Notes under the pieces: generated by a model | The model's database searches: none | What the model saw: the letters and a program-made list of their open reading frames with translations, nothing else | What the model was told of the DNA's origin: nothing | Translations under genes and position numbers: made by a program | NCBI RefSeq assembly: GCF_000236035.1 | Contig: NZ_JH393258.1 | Coordinates: 62,001-126,000 of the forward strand | Direction: 5' to 3' | From: Vreelandella boliviensis LC1 | GTDB lineage: Bacteria > Pseudomonadota > Gammaproteobacteria > Pseudomonadales > Halomonadaceae | DNA length: 64,000 bases | Shown: positions 34,667-43,664 of the stretch, piece by piece | Layout of the letters: each line of letters begins with the position of its first letter | Numbering within the stretch: position 1 is the first letter of the stretch

Positions 34667-35431
34667 TTATAAGCCCACAGTAGGACTAATAGAAGATTTA
34701 AAACAGTGTTTCGAACCCTTTAACTCTTTCGAAAGTGCTTTAAGAAGACCGGGTGCGGATTCTCTAACGAACGCAATTTGCGTTTTTGTAATTGGCTCAC
34801 CATGCACTGCATAATTGCATACAGAAATTACTTCCGTCACACCATGCAAAACTTGTTTTGAAACAGCTTCGCTATTTTGCAAATCATTTAACATCCTACC
34901 AACTGAGTATCTACGGCGATATTCACCTTCATATCCGGCATACTTTCTAAGTAAATTTTCAAAGGAAAGTCTCACCTTGAACATTTCAAGATGAACTGGA
35001 TCCACCTCGAAGTCCTCTTCAGAATCTTGAGAAGTAGCGATGCCCATTTTCCTTAATGTTCGCTGAATTTCTTGTGAGATATTAGGAATTTCTGAGTCTT
35101 TAGGAGGGTTTCCTCCATTTTGAAAATAGATCTGATTGCTATTGGCATTAACTACATCAATCGACGATTTTATTTCTGTCTTTAATATAGAGAGTTGGTG
35201 ATTGAGGTCTTTATTCAAGTCATCAATTTTCTGCTTTAGCTTTACTCCAAAAATATCCATCTCTTGGAATATTGGTGCTAAGCACACTCCGACCCATACC
35301 AAAAAAACAACGACGTCAAAGTAAGATGGATTACCTTCTATCAGACTGGCATAACGACCAAAAAGGTAATAACCAATTAAAATTACGAGTACGCCCCACC
35401 ATACAGTTTTGAAATTATCTGAATTTTTCAT
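34667..35431 (-). CDS. Two-helix membrane protein with coiled coil and helical C-terminal domain
   Basis: This 254-residue protein has two membrane helices (about 10-25 and 39-54), a coiled coil (64-97), a linker and a helical domain ending in CNYAVHGEPIT (205-215). The last motif resembles DUF4145/HEPN-type domains of conflict systems, but I would not assign a function. A GGAG site five bases before ATG 35431 sets the start, while the frame is open to 35500. The neighbouring genes on both sides are also unknown and AT-rich. Confidence 0.6.
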   Translation of the reverse strand: MKNSDNFKTVWWGVLVILIGYYLFGRYASLIEGNPSYFDVVVFLVWVGVCLAPIFQEMDIFGVKLKQKIDDLNKDLNHQLSILKTEIKSSIDVVNANSNQIYFQNGGNPPKDSEIPNISQEIQRTLRKMGIATSQDSEEDFEVDPVHLEMFKVRLSFENLLRKYAGYEGEYRRRYSVGRMLNDLQNSEAVSKQVLHGVTEVISVCNYAVHGEPITKTQIAFVRESAPGLLKALSKELKGSKHCFKSSISPTVGL

Positions 35432-35500
35432 TTTTCTCCTAGCTTGAATGGAACGTAACGGTAAAGCGAAGCAGTCTCGGATGAAGCAGCTACAATGCAA

Positions 35501-36019
35501 TCAGAGTAAACCTCCACGCTGAAGATACTCCGTTTTTTTATCTGGCATAGGAAAGAACTCTACACATTTAAGATATCTATCACAGGAAGGAATTAAAACC
35601 TCTTTAATATCGCCAGAAACACAGCAAACGACTTGATTTTGAAATACTTCCTGAGTATGGGCAGCAAAAGTGTCTTGAAAATGTCGGCTCAATTCGTAAC
35701 TGGGAGGAATTTCTGGGAAACATTCCTTTAGAAAATATGGAAAGCGACCTCCATCATTTTGTTTTGGTATCACCAGCCCAATCAAATTTTCAATTAGCGA
35801 TACTTTAGCCCTATACCGTTGCCCCACATTGGGACGACTAAAGTGCCAGCAATACTCACCAGCATAATATGGATCACAGGAAAACCACTTATTTCCAGTT
35901 ATCGAGCTAGATTTGACATTGACCCCCTTATCCTCTGCATGACAGCCGTGGAACAGCTGACCACTGATTTCAATCCTGTCCCATGTCTGAATCGAGTGTA
36001 GTAACAAATTTGAAAGCAT
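35501..36019 (-). CDS. Hypothetical protein, faintly ADP-ribosyltransferase-like
   Basis: This 172-residue protein is of unknown family. The order QLFHGCHAEDKG, KWFSCDPYYAGEYCW and a strand-rich middle (QRYRAKVSLIENLIGLVI) recalls the His-Tyr pattern of ADP-ribosyltransferase folds (a 'HG' strand, then S-x-D-x3-A-x2-Y). The third catalytic residue is not clear. An AGGA site seven bases before the ATG supports the start. It is the first gene of the AT-rich island on this strand. Confidence 0.5.
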   Translation of the reverse strand: MLSNLLLHSIQTWDRIEISGQLFHGCHAEDKGVNVKSSSITGNKWFSCDPYYAGEYCWHFSRPNVGQRYRAKVSLIENLIGLVIPKQNDGGRFPYFLKECFPEIPPSYELSRHFQDTFAAHTQEVFQNQVVCCVSGDIKEVLIPSCDRYLKCVEFFPMPDKKTEYLQRGGLL

Positions 36020-36420
36020 TAATTTTCCTTTGTATAACAGTGATTATAGTCCGCTGCACAACACTGCTTACTGGACATCCGCGTTTACTTGCATTCCCTA
36101 ACCACTCATGAAGTTCTGTTCTCTAGGGCGTCAACCTATCTGCTTTGGAGAGATGTCCGAAATTCATTGCCCGCTCGCTTTTTACTCTATTCATAAAATT
36201 GGCTGAGGTCACGCAGCTTTGCAGAAAAATGTGCTGGCGCAGACATTGGGCAGCTGGCGCTGCCTTCGCGGGTGCCTTTTGGCTCGTTCCTCGCCAAGCG
36301 TTACACCGCGCTACAAATTTGCAATATTGTGATTTCAATGAGTTTTAGTGCGTGGTGAGCGTAACACCCTCGCAATAGTGGCCTGGCACTCTATTGGGCT
36401 GGATGGTTTATGTGGCAGGG

Positions 36421-36478
36421 CCATCGCGCGCTGAAGCGCCCTCCCACAAGTTGAAGCGAAGCTTGCAGGAGGCGCTGG
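36421..36478 (-). repeat. REP-like extragenic palindrome
   Basis: Read on the minus strand, TTGTGGGAGGGCGCTTCAG is followed by CGCGCGATGG, the pattern of Pseudomonas-type REP elements (GTGGGAG, a short GC-rich hairpin, GCGAT). A second half with CTCCTGCAAGCTTCGCTTCAA lies next to it. The gap 36020-36481 (462 bases) holds no gene I can support; its left two-thirds show nothing clear. Confidence 0.55.
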
Positions 36479-36481
36479 GGT

Positions 36482-36922
36482 TTAGGCTTTCAGGACGTAA
36501 CGCAGAGTTTCAACCACTTGGTCAGTAGTGGTGCACCAAGCTTGGGCACCGGCATCGACTTCTTTCAGCGGGTGAATAATGTCTTCGCTGTGCAGGGTGA
36601 TGTAAGGCTTGGCTAGTGCTGCGCAGTAGCCTGCGTCGAAGGCGGCGTTCCACTGTTTGTATTTGTCGCCGAAGCGTACAACAACCAGATCCGCTTGTTC
36701 GATCATGGTGCGGGTACGGATGGCGTTGACCTTGGATGACTGATGGTCGCGCCAGAACTGGCTGCTCTGCTCGCCTAGGTGGTCGCCTGCGGCGTCACTG
36801 GCGTCGTGGTCGGTGACAGGGGCGGTAAATACGATGTCCAGGCCTGCTGCGTCAGCGCCGCGCTGGATTTCTTCGCGCCAGTCGGTGTGGATTTCGCCGG
36901 ATAGGTAAACGTAAAAGCTCAT
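36482..36922 (-). CDS. ytoQ: YtoQ-family protein
   Basis: This protein of about 146 residues is of the YtoQ family, which has the nucleoside 2-deoxyribosyltransferase-like fold. It opens with YVYLSGEIHTDWREEI and contains NAIRTRTMIEQADLVVVRFG and WNAAFDAGYCAALAKP. The function of the family is unknown. An AAGGAG site eight bases before ATG 36922 sets the start. Confidence 0.82.
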   Translation of the reverse strand: MSFYVYLSGEIHTDWREEIQRGADAAGLDIVFTAPVTDHDASDAAGDHLGEQSSQFWRDHQSSKVNAIRTRTMIEQADLVVVRFGDKYKQWNAAFDAGYCAALAKPYITLHSEDIIHPLKEVDAGAQAWCTTTDQVVETLRYVLKA

Positions 36923-37003
36923 GAGGTGCTCCTTGAGTGTAAGCAATATGAGAAAAATTGATCCTTTCTAGAAAGTTTCGGGCCTGAGCAAATGAATGTT
37001 CCG

Positions 37004-37516
37004 TTATCCCGCGTTATCGACGTGGCGCCTTGCCGTGTCGACTCGTTCGATCAGTTCATCGACCAGCCGATTCTTTCGTCTTAAATGCTTGAACGATATA
37101 TCGCCTGTAACCCAGTTGATTCTAGCCGGGAGGAAAGCAACTTCATTGGTCGAGTGATCCCGAGCACTTGGGTTTCGTAGCGTCAGTGTCACTTTATCGG
37201 GTGACACCATGGACTGATAGTTAACGTTCATCACATCCTTTAAATACACTATCTCTTGCTCTTTTCCGTACACAAACGTCAAGCTGTCACCATTGTCATA
37301 CACACGGTTAGCTACACCTGCATAAGACCTTTTAAACGAATGAGCCATAAAAACAATCATGCCAAGGGGGATAAATATGGCTATTGTAAAGCCACCCGCA
37401 TGGTACAAAAATGACAAAGTCATGAAGCTGGTCAAGGTTAACCAGATGACAGGAAACACCTTGCGGCTGAAAAGGGCTGAACGGGAGATAGTACGCAAAT
37501 CTTGTTGCATCGGCAT
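37004..37516 (-). CDS. Hypothetical membrane protein
   Basis: This protein of about 170 residues has two membrane helices near the N-terminus (FPVIWLTLTSFMTLSFLY and FTIAIFIPLGMIVFMAH) followed by a strand-rich cytoplasmic domain that may be PH-like (DSLTFVYGKEQEIVYLKDVMNVNY). No family assigned. The start is probably one of the two methionines at the MPMQQ segment; the frame is open to 37549. Confidence 0.55.
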   Translation of the reverse strand: MPMQQDLRTISRSALFSRKVFPVIWLTLTSFMTLSFLYHAGGFTIAIFIPLGMIVFMAHSFKRSYAGVANRVYDNGDSLTFVYGKEQEIVYLKDVMNVNYQSMVSPDKVTLTLRNPSARDHSTNEVAFLPARINWVTGDISFKHLRRKNRLVDELIERVDTARRHVDNAG

Positions 37517-37602
37517 AATTCCATTTAAGTGCACCTCAAAGCCTATCAATTATTCAGGTTATTTAGAATTAGTGTACAGAAAACCGCCCCATCCTCTCAG
37601 GC

Positions 37603-38379
37603 TTATAGCAGAGGTTTACGGGCCAGCAGATAAATATCCATAATCCAGCCGTGCTGTTCGCGCAGTTCGGCGCGGCGTTGGATGATCTGGTCGCTGACCT
37701 CATTTAGCCAGCCTTTGATTAGGCACTGTTTCTCCATGCCCAGGTAAGCGCCCCACCAAATGTAGGTATCTTCAGGCGGCAGCGTGGTGAAGGCGCCGCC
37801 GCTATCGAGCATGACCGCTACCGTGGCAGCATCGCTTGGCCAGCCGCGTTCGCGCAGGCGGCGGCCGGTGGTGATTTGTACCGGCTCGGCGAGGGCATTA
37901 AGGGGAATTTTATGCTCGGCGGTGAGCACCTGCAGGCTGGTGATGCCTGGCACGACTTTTACCTCAACCGCCCTGCCCGCATCGCTTAGCCGCTGGGTGA
38001 TACGCAGGCTACTGTCATAAAGCGAGGGGTCGCCCCACACCAGCATGCCGACCCGCCCGCCGTTGGGCAGGTATTGATCGATTAGCTGTGCCCATACGCT
38101 GGCAATGGCCGCGTGCCAGTCGTCTACTGCGCCCAGGTAGTCATTACGGCTATCCCGGCCATCATCACGACTGGGTAGATCGAACTCGACGATATTGGTA
38201 GTCACCGGCGCTTCTAACAGCCGTTCGCATAGCAGGCGGCGCAGGTCGAGCAGGTCTGATTTGGCGTCGCCTTTGCGGGGCAGCAGGATGACATCGGCGC
38301 TGTTCAAGGCGCGCACTGCTGCCAGGGTGACGTGGTCAAGGTTGCCGGTGCCGATACCAATCAGTGACAGCGTGATCAT
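37603..38379 (-). CDS. cobF: Precorrin-6A synthase (deacetylating)
   Basis: CobF methylates precorrin-5 at C1 and removes the acetate unit, giving precorrin-6A in the oxygen-dependent pathway. The 258-residue protein has the corrin methyltransferase opening [16 protein letters not shown] and the loop [16 protein letters not shown]. Its presence shows the aerobic route, since the anaerobic route uses CbiD instead. It is the last gene of the cob run and overlaps cobM by four bases. Confidence 0.92.
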   Translation of the reverse strand: MITLSLIGIGTGNLDHVTLAAVRALNSADVILLPRKGDAKSDLLDLRRLLCERLLEAPVTTNIVEFDLPSRDDGRDSRNDYLGAVDDWHAAIASVWAQLIDQYLPNGGRVGMLVWGDPSLYDSSLRITQRLSDAGRAVEVKVVPGITSLQVLTAEHKIPLNALAEPVQITTGRRLRERGWPSDAATVAVMLDSGGAFTTLPPEDTYIWWGAYLGMEKQCLIKGWLNEVSDQIIQRRAELREQHGWIMDIYLLARKPLL

Positions 38380-39173
38380 GTTTCGCTCTTATCCGTGGGT
38401 GTGGCAAAGGGCGAGTCCGCCGACTGGGGGCGAAAGCGGCGGTCATAGCCCACCGCGTAGAGGCTGCTCTCATCGAAGTCTTCGCTTTCCAGCACTGGCC
38501 CCACCAGAATCAGCGCGGTGCGTTGCATGGTGTTATCGATCAGCGCTTCTATGCTGGCGAGCCGCCCCCGCACTACCCGCTCATCGGGCCAGCTCGCCCG
38601 CCATACAATCGCTACCGGGCACTGTTCGCCGTAGCAAGGCGTCAGACTTTCCACTACCTGGGCGAGATTATGGATCGAGAGATGAATCGCCAGCGTGGCG
38701 CCGGTGCGGGCAAAGTTGGCCAGGGTCTCGTCGCTGGGCATGGCACTGGCCCGCCCCGGCGTGCGGGTAAGCACCACCGACTGAGCCACGCCGGGTAGCG
38801 TTAACTCCTGGCCTAGCGTCGCCGCCGCGGCGGCAAAGGATGGCACGCCGGGGGTGATGCTATAAGGGATATCCAGCTCGCGAAGGCGGCGCAGCTGCTC
38901 GCCCATGGCCGACCATACCGAGAGATCCCCCGAGTGCAGTCTGGCAACGTCCAAGCCTTGCCCGTGGGCGGTTTGAATTTCGTGAAGTATCTCGTCTAGC
39001 GAAAGCGGCGCAGTGTTAATTACCCTGGCCCCTGGCGGGCAGTGTTCCAAAATTTGCTCCGGCACTAGTGAGCCCGCATAGAGGCACACCGGGCAGGCGG
39101 CGATTAAGTCGCGCCCGCGTAGGGTGAGCAGATCCGGCGCGCCGGGGCCTGCGCCGATGAAGTGTACTGTCAT
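38376..39173 (-). CDS. cobM: Precorrin-4 C11-methyltransferase
   Basis: This 265-residue SAM-dependent methyltransferase adds the C11 methyl group to precorrin-4. It opens with [18 protein letters not shown], and has [16 protein letters not shown] and [14 protein letters not shown], all standard for CobM. It overlaps cobF by four bases (ATGA) and follows cobE by 12 bases, so translation is probably coupled. Confidence 0.94.
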   Translation of the reverse strand: MTVHFIGAGPGAPDLLTLRGRDLIAACPVCLYAGSLVPEQILEHCPPGARVINTAPLSLDEILHEIQTAHGQGLDVARLHSGDLSVWSAMGEQLRRLRELDIPYSITPGVPSFAAAAATLGQELTLPGVAQSVVLTRTPGRASAMPSDETLANFARTGATLAIHLSIHNLAQVVESLTPCYGEQCPVAIVWRASWPDERVVRGRLASIEALIDNTMQRTALILVGPVLESEDFDESSLYAVGYDRRFRPQSADSPFATPTDKSET

Positions 39174-39185
39174 TGCGTCATTCCT

Positions 39186-39563
39186 CTAGTCAGCGCCTTC
39201 TGCCAGCGCGGCGGTGGCTTGGCGATCCACTGATATAATCCTTGGGCCAAGCAGCGTTGCCCCTGGCCCTGCCGCCAGTAGCGCCACGGCTTCGGCCACG
39301 CTGCCGGTACCACGAGCCTGCATACTGCGTGCCGAGTGGGTGAGCGTTGCCACAGTAGAAAGCTCGGCATCCGCCACGGCGATAACCTCAAGGCTGCGCA
39401 ATCGGCCCAGCTGTTGAACCAATGGCAACATGGAGTGAGCCGCCGCCAGTTGGTCGATGGCGCCATACTGCTCAATCAGTTGATCAAGCGCTTGAACCAG
39501 AGACGCCAGCGGCGCTTCACTGCGAAAGCCAAACCCCGCTACTTTTATCTTTTGCCCCTTCAT
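39186..39563 (-). CDS. cobE: CobE (CbiG C-terminal domain-like)
   Basis: This 125-residue protein corresponds to the C-terminal domain of CbiG, found alone as CobE in aerobic cob clusters, with VAGFGFRSEAPLASLV and the final LLGPRIISVDRQATAALAEG. Its exact role is unresolved; it is thought to assist acetaldehyde/acetate release or substrate binding. ATG 39563 overlaps the cobL stop by four bases (ATGA). The frame is open far upstream, but this overlaps cobL. Confidence 0.82.
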   Translation of the reverse strand: MKGQKIKVAGFGFRSEAPLASLVQALDQLIEQYGAIDQLAAAHSMLPLVQQLGRLRSLEVIAVADAELSTVATLTHSARSMQARGTGSVAEAVALLAAGPGATLLGPRIISVDRQATAALAEGAD

Positions 39564-40768
39564 CGAACGCCCCGCCACTGCACTATCGGATAGCTGGCTT
39601 TCCAGCCCCGGCGGGTGCCGATGGGGGCAGCGCTGGCAAGCTCCAGGCGCAGCAGCTCGCCGCCTGCCTGCTGGTGCCAGTGGGCCAGCAGCGCTTCGGA
39701 TTCCAGGGTGACCGCATTGGCGACGATGCGCACGCCTTTGGGTAGGCGCTGCCATAACGCTTCTAACAGCGCTTGGGATAACCCGCCGCCGATAAACACC
39801 GCATCCGGCAGCGGTGCCTCGTTGAGCATTTCAAGCGCGCTGCCCTCTTTGACCTCCAGCCAGTCGACGCCCAGGTTCGTAGCGTTAGCCCGCGCCCTGG
39901 CTGCCCGTTCGGGGCGGCGCTCAAAGCCGATGGCCTGATTATCCCCATGGGCAAGCAGCCACTCAATGGCGATGGAGCCTGACCCGGTGCCGATATCCCA
40001 TAGCCGCTCCCCCGGCATTGGGGCTAATGCGGATAGCGTGATCGCCCGAACGGCCTGCTTGGTAATCTGGCCGTCATGCTCAAAAAAACTATCCAGCAGG
40101 CCGGGGGTAAGCGGCAAGGCGGGGCCAGCGCCTGCGACATGCATCGCTACCGCGACCGGGTGGGCAATATCATCGGGTAAGGCGGCATCAATACGACAAT
40201 GGCGAATGCGCTCGTTATCGCCACCCAGGGATTCCAGCAGCGTTAGCTGGGAGTCGCCAAAGCCGAACCTATTCACCAGCGCAGCTAACTCGGCCGCTGC
40301 CTCGCCGTCTCTCACCAGCACCAATAAACGCCTGCCCGCATGCAGATAGGGGCGGATGCGCGTTAGCGGTTTGGCATGCAGACCCAGGCAGGTGCAGCGC
40401 TCCAGCGGCCAGCCCAAGCGGGAGGCCGCCAGGCTAAAGGTGGAAGGCGATGGCAGCGCCTGCCACTCCTCTGCCGCCAGGTGGCGTGATAAGGAAGTGC
40501 CCGCCCCAAACCAGAAGGGGTCACCGGAGACCAGCATAACCACCCGGCGGCCGCGCTGATCTAGCAGCATGGGAATGCCGTCGGCAAAGGGCACCGGCCA
40601 TTCATGCAGGTCAGCGCTTAGCGGTGGCAGCAGGCGTAAGTGGCGGCGGGCGCCGAATACCACCTGGGCATTTTCCAGCGCCTCGCGGCTTGCCGGGTTT
40701 AGCCCCGCTATGCCACTCTCCCCCCAGCCTAATAGCGTCAACCAGGGAGCGTTGTTAACCTCTGCCAT
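39560..40768 (-). CDS. cobL: Precorrin-6Y C5,15-methyltransferase (decarboxylating)
   Basis: This 402-residue two-domain enzyme has an N-terminal CbiE-like tetrapyrrole methyltransferase (LTLLGWGESGIAGLNP, then MLVSGDPFWFGAG) and a C-terminal CbiT-like class I methyltransferase/decarboxylase with DIGTGSGSIAIEWLLAH. It methylates C5 and C15 and decarboxylates the acetate at C12. ATG 40768 has AGGA eight bases before it. Its start codon overlaps the start codon of divergent cobK. Confidence 0.94.
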   Translation of the reverse strand: MAEVNNAPWLTLLGWGESGIAGLNPASREALENAQVVFGARRHLRLLPPLSADLHEWPVPFADGIPMLLDQRGRRVVMLVSGDPFWFGAGTSLSRHLAAEEWQALPSPSTFSLAASRLGWPLERCTCLGLHAKPLTRIRPYLHAGRRLLVLVRDGEAAAELAALVNRFGFGDSQLTLLESLGGDNERIRHCRIDAALPDDIAHPVAVAMHVAGAGPALPLTPGLLDSFFEHDGQITKQAVRAITLSALAPMPGERLWDIGTGSGSIAIEWLLAHGDNQAIGFERRPERAARARANATNLGVDWLEVKEGSALEMLNEAPLPDAVFIGGGLSQALLEALWQRLPKGVRIVANAVTLESEALLAHWHQQAGGELLRLELASAAPIGTRRGWKASYPIVQWRGVR

Positions 40769-41504
40769 GATCAAAATCCTAATTCTTGGGGGAACCTCTG
40801 AAGCCAGCGCCCTGGCCAGCGCTGTTGCGAAGCGCAGCCTCTCGGCCATTTTCAGTTACGCCGGGCGGGTAAGCTCACCTAAATCCCAGCCCTTACCCAC
40901 TCGCATTGGCGGCTTTGGCGGCGTGAGTGGGCTTGTGGCTTTTTTGGCCCAGGAGCGCATTACCCATATTATCGATGCCACCCACCCTTTTGCCGCGCAG
41001 ATGAGCGCTAATGTTGTCGCCGCTGCTGCGCAGAGCGGGGTTAAGGCCATTGCCCTTACCCGGCCCGCTTGGCAGGCTGTTGACGGCGACCAGTGGCAGA
41101 GCGTGGGAACGGTCGATAAGGCGGTTAGCGCCTTGGCTGGCCCGCCCCAGCGTGTACTGCTCGCCATTGGCCGCATGCACCTGGCTGCCTTTGCCGCCCA
41201 GCCCCAGCACCATTACGTGCTTCGCCTGGTTGATCCGCCTGCCAGCCCGCCTTCGCTTGCTGATTATACCGCCGTGATCGATCGAGGCCCGTTTACCCTG
41301 GCGGGCGACTTGGCCCTGCTGGAAACCCAGCGGATTGAGCGCATTGTATGTAAAAATTCCGGCGGCGAAGGCGCGGCTTCCAAACTCACCGCTGCCCGTA
41401 GGCTCGGCCTGCCCGTGGTGATGATCGAGCGGCCTCACCTGCCATCTCGCCTTGAAGCTCATACTGTTGATGACGTGATGAGCTGGCTTGGCGACCACTA
41501 TTAA
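40767..41504 (+). CDS. cobK: Precorrin-6A reductase
   Basis: This 245-residue NADPH-dependent reductase converts precorrin-6A to precorrin-6B. It opens with IKILILGGTSEASALA and has ITHIIDATHPFAAQMSAN, typical of CobK/CbiJ. It lies on the opposite strand to the other cob genes, between cobJ and cobL. Its ATG (40767-40769) overlaps the cobL ATG on the other strand by two bases, and no good ribosome site precedes it. The frame is open to 40569, but this would run antisense through cobL. Confidence 0.93.
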   Translation: MIKILILGGTSEASALASAVAKRSLSAIFSYAGRVSSPKSQPLPTRIGGFGGVSGLVAFLAQERITHIIDATHPFAAQMSANVVAAAAQSGVKAIALTRPAWQAVDGDQWQSVGTVDKAVSALAGPPQRVLLAIGRMHLAAFAAQPQHHYVLRLVDPPASPPSLADYTAVIDRGPFTLAGDLALLETQRIERIVCKNSGGEGAASKLTAARRLGLPVVMIERPHLPSRLEAHTVDDVMSWLGDHY

Positions 41505-41516
41505 TTATCACGACGC

Positions 41517-42266
41517 TTAATCAGCCGAGCGCGGCGTATACACCAGCGGCGCGCCATCCCGCTCGATCAACCGCGTCTGCTGGGAACCGACGATTACCAG
41601 CGTGCGCATATCGGCCATTTCCGGCTCTGCCTCGGCTAGCGTGGTGACGCGAATCGACTCTTCGGGTGTGGAAACCGCCCGAGCGAAGATGATCAACCGA
41701 TCTGGGCCGCAGGCTTCCCGCAGTAGCTCCAAGGTGCGCGCAAAGCCCTCGGGCCGCGCCTTGGAGCGGGGGTTGTAAAACGCCATGGCGAAGTCGGCCT
41801 CGGCAGCCAGGCGCAGGCGTTTTTCAATCAGCGCCCAGGGCTTGAGGTTGTCGGATAGATTGATGCAGCAGAAGTCGTGCCCTAGCGGTGCACCAACGCT
41901 TGCGCTGGCGGCCAGCATGGCGGAAATGCCCGGCAGCACCTGGATATCCAGCGAGCGCCACTGGGCATCACCGGCTTCCAAAGCTTCAAACACCGCCGCC
42001 GCCATGGCAAAGACGCCAGGGTCGCCGGAGGAGACTACCACTACCCGGTGGCCCTCAAGCGCCATCTGTAGCGCGTGCTCTGCTCGGCGAATCTCTTCGC
42101 GATTATCCGAACCGTGACGAATTAACCCAGCTCTAGGCGCAACCCGATTGACGTAGGGCACGTAGCCCACCACATCGGTGGCATCCTGCAGTGCGGCCGT
42201 GACCTCAGGGGTAATCATCGCCTCTGAACCCGGCCCTAGGCCAACGATTTTCAGCCAGCCGCTCAT
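41517..42266 (-). CDS. cobJ: Precorrin-3B C17-methyltransferase
   Basis: This 249-residue SAM-dependent enzyme methylates C17 with ring contraction. It opens with KIVGLGPGSEAMITPEV and has VVVVSSGDPGVFAMAAAVFEAL, LPGISAMLAASASVGAPLGHDF and MAFYNPRSKARPEG, diagnostic of CobJ/CbiH. It overlaps cobI by four bases and is separated from cobL by the inverted cobK. Confidence 0.94.
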   Translation of the reverse strand: MSGWLKIVGLGPGSEAMITPEVTAALQDATDVVGYVPYVNRVAPRAGLIRHGSDNREEIRRAEHALQMALEGHRVVVVSSGDPGVFAMAAAVFEALEAGDAQWRSLDIQVLPGISAMLAASASVGAPLGHDFCCINLSDNLKPWALIEKRLRLAAEADFAMAFYNPRSKARPEGFARTLELLREACGPDRLIIFARAVSTPEESIRVTTLAEAEPEMADMRTLVIVGSQQTRLIERDGAPLVYTPRSAD

Positions 42267-42988
42267 GGACGCCGCCCGTTGCCGTGGATCAGCACAATAG
42301 AGAAGTACGGCACGCTCTCGCCAACTTCGCTTAGTGGCAATACGCGTTGTTGGGTCATGGCGGCGTACTCGATTAGCCAGGCTTGCTCTTCACGGCCAGC
42401 TTGAGCCAGCGCCCGGCGTAGCTTGGCCAGGTTGCGACCAATCTTCATCACTACCAGCGCGTCGGTGTGGGCGATGCGCTCGGCCAATGCCTCTTCAGGC
42501 AGCGTGGCCATCAGCACGGTCATGATGTCATCGCCCCAGGTAATCGGCTGGGCGGGGGGCGGCCCCGCCGCCGACATACCGGTAATCCCCGGCACCACCG
42601 AGACCGGCACGCGGTTCAGTAGCCGCGTGTAGAGGTGCATAAAGGAGCCGTAGAAAAACGGGTCGCCTTCGCACAGCACTACCACATCGCAACCAGCCTC
42701 GGCCATCTCGATCAGCTGAGCCACGCTGCGTTCGTAGAAGGCCGACAGCAGTTCGTTGTAGCGGGGGTCGTCAAAGGGGATTTCCGTAGTGACCGGGTAC
42801 TCCATGGGCAGCTCGGTTGCATCTGGTGCAATCAAGCCCTTCACGATGGTGCGGGCATGGCCGCAGCGGCCCTTCTTACGAAAATAGGCCACGTGGCTGG
42901 CGCCGCGAATCAAGCGGTCGGCGCGCACGCTCATTAAATCCTGGCAGCCTGGCCCTAAGCCAACCCCATAAATCGTCCCTTGACTCAT
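42263..42988 (-). CDS. cobI: Precorrin-2 C20-methyltransferase
   Basis: This 241-residue methyltransferase commits precorrin-2 to corrin synthesis. It opens with IYGVGLGPGCQDLMSVRA and has VVLCEGDPFFYGSFMHLYTRL and VVPGITGMSAAG. It overlaps cobH by four bases and cobJ by four, in a coupled operon. Confidence 0.93.
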   Translation of the reverse strand: MSQGTIYGVGLGPGCQDLMSVRADRLIRGASHVAYFRKKGRCGHARTIVKGLIAPDATELPMEYPVTTEIPFDDPRYNELLSAFYERSVAQLIEMAEAGCDVVVLCEGDPFFYGSFMHLYTRLLNRVPVSVVPGITGMSAAGPPPAQPITWGDDIMTVLMATLPEEALAERIAHTDALVVMKIGRNLAKLRRALAQAGREEQAWLIEYAAMTQQRVLPLSEVGESVPYFSIVLIHGNGRRP

Positions 42989-43614
42989 TCGATGCGATCC
43001 GCCATGGCGTTAATGGCCGCTACCGTCACGGCGCTGCCGCCCAGGCGGCCGCGCACGATACAGCTGGGGAGCTCTGTATTCGCCAACAGCGCCTCCTTGG
43101 ATTCTGCTGCGCCGACAAAGCCTACCGGGCAGCCGATAATCGCTGCGGGGTGCGGGCAGTCTGGGTCTTCGAGCATATTGAGCAGATGGAAAAGCGCGGT
43201 GGGCGCATTGCCAATCGCGACCACGGCGCCTTCAAGGTATGGGCGCCACAGTTCCAGCGCCGCCGCCGAGCGGGTATTGGCCATTTCCTGGGCGAGGGTG
43301 GGGGTGCGCTCATCGTTAAGGGTGCAGATGACTTGGTTATCCGCAGGCAGCCGCTTACGGGTAATGCCTTCCGAGACCATTCGTGCATCACAAAGAATCG
43401 GGGCACCCTGCTCCAAAGCGGCGCGGGCTTTATTGACCACATCATTCTGAAAGTGAATATGCGCGGCCAACTCCACCAGCCCGGCGGCGTGAATCATGCG
43501 CACTGCGACCGACTCTTCTTCCGCTGAAAAGCGGGCAAGCTCGGCCTCGCTGCGGATAATGGCAAATGACTGCCGGTAAATCGCCGGGCCGCTTGTTTCG
43601 TACTTATGAGGCAC
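42985..43614 (-). CDS. cobH: Precorrin-8X methylmutase
   Basis: This 209-residue enzyme moves the C11 methyl group to C12, forming hydrogenobyrinate. The catalytic histidine is in VRMIHAAGLVELAAHI (H42), and CDARMVSEGI and the IGCPVGFVGAAESKEAL segment are typical of CobH/CbiC. It starts downstream of a 99-bp palindromic element that separates it from cobG, so the operon may be continued or attenuated there. Confidence 0.94.
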   Translation of the reverse strand: MPHKYETSGPAIYRQSFAIIRSEAELARFSAEEESVAVRMIHAAGLVELAAHIHFQNDVVNKARAALEQGAPILCDARMVSEGITRKRLPADNQVICTLNDERTPTLAQEMANTRSAAALELWRPYLEGAVVAIGNAPTALFHLLNMLEDPDCPHPAAIIGCPVGFVGAAESKEALLANTELPSCIVRGRLGGSAVTVAAINAMADRIE

Positions 43615-43664
43615 CCAAATTCTCCAAATAAACTAATTCGCAGTTGGTCGTCTGCAAGGCAACC

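Noticed and set aside
39564-39755. N-terminal extension of cobE
   Set aside because: It lies fully inside cobL in another frame and is rich in Arg/His/Pro, as expected for a shadow frame.
40569-40766. N-terminal extension of cobK
   Set aside because: It would be antisense to cobL, with a composition unlike CobK; family proteins start at the IKILILGGT segment.
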